NCBI GenBank assembly: GCA_910585095.1
Contig: CAJUBU010000015.1
Span: 19,594-83,593 of the forward strand
Direction of reading: 5' to 3'
Length of the DNA: 64,000 nucleotides
Source of the DNA: an uncultured Lachnospira sp.
GTDB lineage: Bacteria; Bacillota; Clostridia; Lachnospirales; Lachnospiraceae
Shown here: one piece after another, positions 61,831-64,000 of the stretch
Numbering within the stretch: the first letter of the stretch is position 1
Layout: every line of letters starts with the position of its first letter
The notes under the pieces: generated by a model
Databases searched by the model: none
What the model was told of the DNA's origin: nothing
Seen by the model: only the letters and a program-made list of their open reading frames with translations
Program-made: the position numbers and the translations under genes

Positions 61831-63057
61831 TTAATGCTCTCTCATCTGATAATCTTTATCTTCATCAATTAATTCTAACATAAAATCCGCAATTTGTGGG
61901 TCAAATTGTGTTCCTTTGCCTTTTTCAATCTCTTCCCGCACAACTTCCTGTGGCAAAGCCCTGCGATAACTTCGATTGCTCGCCATTGCATCATAAGCGT
62001 CCGCCACAGCAATAATACGCGCAATTTCTGGTATATTGTCACCTTTTAGCTTATCTGGATACCCTTTGCCATCGTATCGTTCGTGATGCCATCTGGCTCC
62101 TATCGCTATTTCTGGCATCTCCGAAATCGTATTTAAAATGTCCGCACCAATAATGGGATGCGTTTTAATAATATCGTATTCCGCATCCGTTAGTTTTGAC
62201 GTCTTATTAATAATCTCCCCCTGCACGCCTATTTTTCCAATATCATGAAGCATACCAATATCAAAAATTGTTTTTTGTTCTTCCTCATCCTTTCCCATTT
62301 TATCAGCAATCATTTTTGCATATTTTGCCACACGTACAGAATGTCCATTTGTATATTTATCCTTTGCATCAATTGTTTTTGCTAATGCTTCAATCAACTG
62401 CTTAGAAAAGTTTTCTACCTTGACAGTCTGTTTTTTTACTTCTTTTTTTAATTCATCATTATAAGATAATAATTTTAATTTATATTGTTGATTTTCCAAC
62501 TGAAATTTACGAACCAATCGGAATCCTGCCCATGCGCCTATAAAATCCACACAATATAACAACGGGAATCGCATCATAAACACTGAACCATAATCATAAA
62601 GCGTATATTGTTTTAATGGTGTATAAAACAAGGCAAACAAAAAACATGCAAAATATAACGACAATATAAATCCTTCTTGAAAACCAAATGCCAACATAGA
62701 AACACTTGGTACAAGCAATATCCAAAGGATAGCAAATCCCTCATTGCCTCCTACAATGGCATACCAGCTAAAAATAATGGATACTGCCAATCCCATTACA
62801 ACAATACTTAAATTTTTTCGTCCAGTTCTCCATGTATACAATCCTGCAAACAAAAAACTAATCATTCCTAAAAGCGTAGAAAACAACATGTTCGACTGTT
62901 TATAAAAATTCACAAGACTCATAACCATGCACGCCAAAGCCATAACAAAGCCTACTATCATAATACCTTTTGTCTCTCGCAGTTCTTTGCGTTTTTCTTC
63001 TTCTTTTATATATTTTGCATTAATATCATTATTTACATTTTTATGCCTTTGTATCAT
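61831..63057 (-). CDS. Membrane HD-GYP protein (cyclic di-GMP phosphodiesterase)
   Basis: About 408 aa. A basic N-terminal tail, then about six membrane helices (residues 25–190), a short coiled coil and an HD-GYP domain (about 215–395). The active site is present: HDIGKIGVQ, TKTHP-type ITHPIIGADIL region and HHERYDGKGYPDKL. The usual IP after HDIGKIG is VQ, a small deviation. Its catalytic domain closely matches that of the protein at 2101 but ends where that one continues into a receiver. The start is ATG 63057, twelve codons inside the longer frame, which is leader sequence. Confidence 0.88.
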   Translation of the reverse strand: MIQRHKNVNNDINAKYIKEEEKRKELRETKGIMIVGFVMALACMVMSLVNFYKQSNMLFSTLLGMISFLFAGLYTWRTGRKNLSIVVMGLAVSIIFSWYAIVGGNEGFAILWILLVPSVSMLAFGFQEGFILSLYFACFLFALFYTPLKQYTLYDYGSVFMMRFPLLYCVDFIGAWAGFRLVRKFQLENQQYKLKLLSYNDELKKEVKKQTVKVENFSKQLIEALAKTIDAKDKYTNGHSVRVAKYAKMIADKMGKDEEEQKTIFDIGMLHDIGKIGVQGEIINKTSKLTDAEYDIIKTHPIIGADILNTISEMPEIAIGARWHHERYDGKGYPDKLKGDNIPEIARIIAVADAYDAMASNRSYRRALPQEVVREEIEKGKGTQFDPQIADFMLELIDEDKDYQMREH

Positions 63058-63089
63058 ATGAATCCTCATTTCTACGCTTTTTTTATGCA
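63055..63089 (-). repeat. L leader repeat before the HD-GYP gene
   Basis: TGCATAAAAAAAGCGTAG then AAATGAGGATTCATATG. The stem is partly lost; the right part and the ribosome site match the family. Confidence 0.55.
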
Positions 63090-63107
63090 AATTATTGAAA
63101 TCTGCCA

Positions 63108-63147
63108 GCTAAGCAGATATTTACAATCGGCTTTGCTGCTTGCTTAT
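63108..63147 (+). repeat. R2 interspersed hairpin repeat, copy 6
   Basis: AAGCAGATATTTACAATC followed by GGCTTTGCTGCTTGCTTATA. Arms are partly degenerate. It lies between the HD-GYP start and the DUF4279 terminator. Confidence 0.7.
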
Positions 63148-63188
63148 ATATCTTTTTTAATATGTAACTTTTTTAACATATAAAAAAT

Positions 63189-63234
63189 AAAGACAAAATT
63201 TCGATTTCTAATAGAAAAACGAAGTTTTGCCTTT
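63189..63234 (-). terminator. Terminator of the DUF4279 gene
   Basis: The 15-nt arms at 63189–63203 and 63220–63234 pair with one G·T and one A·C mismatch. T-rich sequence follows on the minus strand. It lies about 47 nt past the stop codon. Confidence 0.65.
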
Positions 63235-63280
63235 GTTTCCTTATACTTATTTTAACGGAAAAATCAATTTTATTATATAC

Positions 63281-63709
63281 TTAGTCCTCTAATATGTCAA
63301 TTTTATCAGTAAACGTGTCTACATATAAGTCAATGTCTATCTCTGTCCTTGTTTTATAACAAAAATCAATTATATCAAGGGATGGCGCTAGACAAGGTGT
63401 ATCATTTTCTACATAAATCGTCGGAACAATCTGTAAATAAAATGACACCTTATTTTCATCTTTTATTTGATTTAATAATTCAATTTTATCGAATAAAATA
63501 GATATGGTTTTTCGCATTTGATTTTCAATTTCTATATCATAATCATCACACCGTCCAACAGACCAAAAAGAAAAATCATATTTTGTGCCGTTTTTTCGTA
63601 TATCTCCCACTTCCCAGCTTTTTTCAGGCTGTATGCCCAACATTTTTGTAACTGCATCTGGATTAAAATCTCCCACAATCTTAAAATAAGTGTAACATTG
63701 ATTTTCCAT
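63281..63709 (-). CDS. DUF4279 family protein
   Basis: 142 aa. Matches DUF4279: CYTYFKIVGDFNPDAVTKML, KSWEVGDIRKNGTKYDFSFW, DIEIENQMRKT, then a strand VSFYLQIVPTIY near 95. Function unknown; such proteins are frequent among accessory immunity-type genes (weak context). The frame extends upstream to 63754, but those codons run into the tRNA terminator, so ATG 63709 is chosen; AAAGGA lies 14 nt before it. Confidence 0.75.
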   Translation of the reverse strand: MENQCYTYFKIVGDFNPDAVTKMLGIQPEKSWEVGDIRKNGTKYDFSFWSVGRCDDYDIEIENQMRKTISILFDKIELLNQIKDENKVSFYLQIVPTIYVENDTPCLAPSLDIIDFCYKTRTEIDIDLYVDTFTDKIDILED

Positions 63710-63755
63710 CTTTTTATGTAACTTTCCTTTTATGTAAATCTTAATCTTAAACAAA

Positions 63756-63794
63756 AGGGCTTTTGTCTTAATCTATCATTAAAACAAAAGCCCT
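63756..63794 (-). terminator. Terminator following tRNA-Leu
   Basis: AGGGCTTTTGT (63756–63766) and ACAAAAGCCCT (63784–63794) pair perfectly over 11 bp. On the minus strand the stem begins 8 nt after the tRNA and is followed by TTTTGTTT. Confidence 0.85.
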
Positions 63795-63801
63795 CTTGTT
63801 A

Positions 63802-63881
63802 TGCGGATGACAGGAATCGAACCTGCACGGTTGCCCACCAGAACCTAAATCTGGCGCGTCTGCCAGTTCCGCCACATCCGC
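63802..63881 (-). tRNA. tRNA-Leu (anticodon UAG)
   Basis: The acceptor arms GCGGATG and CATCCGC pair; the anticodon stem CCAGA/TCTGG encloses the loop TTTAGGT with anticodon TAG, reading CUA and related Leu codons. The T-arm GGTTCGAATCC is canonical and a long variable arm (TGGGCAACCG) fits the class II tRNA. The CCA end is not encoded. No integrase or attachment-site duplication is visible beside it. Confidence 0.93.
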
Positions 63882-64000
63882 GTACCAGTTTACAATATCA
63901 TATCTTCCTTTAAATGTCAATTATAAAATTAAAATATTCCATTTTTGTAAAGTCAAGCAATAAATGCAAAAAAATTATTGCAAAATTTCATTTTGTCATT

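Noticed and set aside
63058..63090. N-terminal extensions of the MRIKM/MRIHM kind on vanR, vanG, chemoreceptor, GNAT, MFS and HD-GYP genes
   Set aside because: The upstream ATG overlaps the AGGA of the ribosome site in each case, so the internal ATG is the better start.
63802..64000. Possible integration site at tRNA-Leu
   Set aside because: No integrase, excisionase or repeated tRNA 3' end is visible in the window.
1..64000. CRISPR array, rRNA genes, prophage or insertion-sequence genes
   Set aside because: No regularly spaced repeats with unique spacers, no rRNA sequence and no transposase or phage proteins were seen.

Overview
The window is AT-rich and most genes lie on the minus strand. 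Gene content points to a low-GC Clostridia relative, probably of Lachnospiraceae type (inference). Supporting signs are a glnA–ANTAR regulator pair, a gatC-gatA-gatB operon behind a T-box-controlled aspS, a dapF–cyclodeaminase–folD cluster, many Firmicute-style AGGAGG ribosome sites, and Cache/HD-GYP signalling proteins. There is no rRNA, transposase, integrase or CRISPR array. One tRNA-Leu(UAG) sits at the right edge.

Layout, left to right. 0–4 kb: a cell-wall amidase, a KDPG-type aldolase and a Cache–HD-GYP–receiver protein. 4.1–11 kb: a vanG-type glycopeptide-resistance cluster, transcribed vanR-vanS-vanW-vanG-vanXY-vanT, with a tandem-repeat operator and a hairpin between vanS and vanW. 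11.1–29.6 kb: a large Ter stress-response island. It holds three TerD-superfamily genes, telA, yceG, a P-type Ca2+ ATPase, a HAD phosphatase, a C-C bond lyase of the HpcH/CitE type, a StiP–PELOTA protein and a PRTase–TRSP protein. The last five families belong to the predicted nucleoside-like metabolite module of Ter systems. Unusual additions are a rhomboid protease and a trypsin-like protease whose N-terminal half looks like part of YceG. A chemoreceptor and a SHOCT-like protein are interleaved.

29.7–43.5 kb: DUF305, an SDR dehydrogenase, a PsiE-like protein, gatCAB, aspS with T-box leader, folD, cyclodeaminase, dapF, a small FakA-C-terminal-like protein with a methyltransferase (bounded by inverted 70-bp repeats), and a C39-like peptidase that shares the putative VanR operator. 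43.5–51.6 kb: a two-component system, an ABC exporter, a polysaccharide deacetylase and a CapA-like protein. 52–54 kb: glnA and the ANTAR regulator. 54.3–58.9 kb: an immunity-type cluster of two SUKH/HEAT-like paralogues, a GNAT and an unrecognised protein. 59–63.9 kb: an MFS transporter, NagZ-like GH3, a second HD-GYP protein, DUF4279 and tRNA-Leu.

Three families of short interspersed structured repeats run through the window: a 160–180 bp element with an open reading frame and many hairpins, placed directly before start codons (3 copies); a ~40 bp hairpin placed near gene 3' ends (6 copies); and a stereotyped hairpin-plus-Shine-Dalgarno leader upstream of about nine genes. The leader explains false N-terminal extensions such as MRIKM, so several starts given here are moved to an internal ATG. 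A fourth repeat occurs as one inverted pair.
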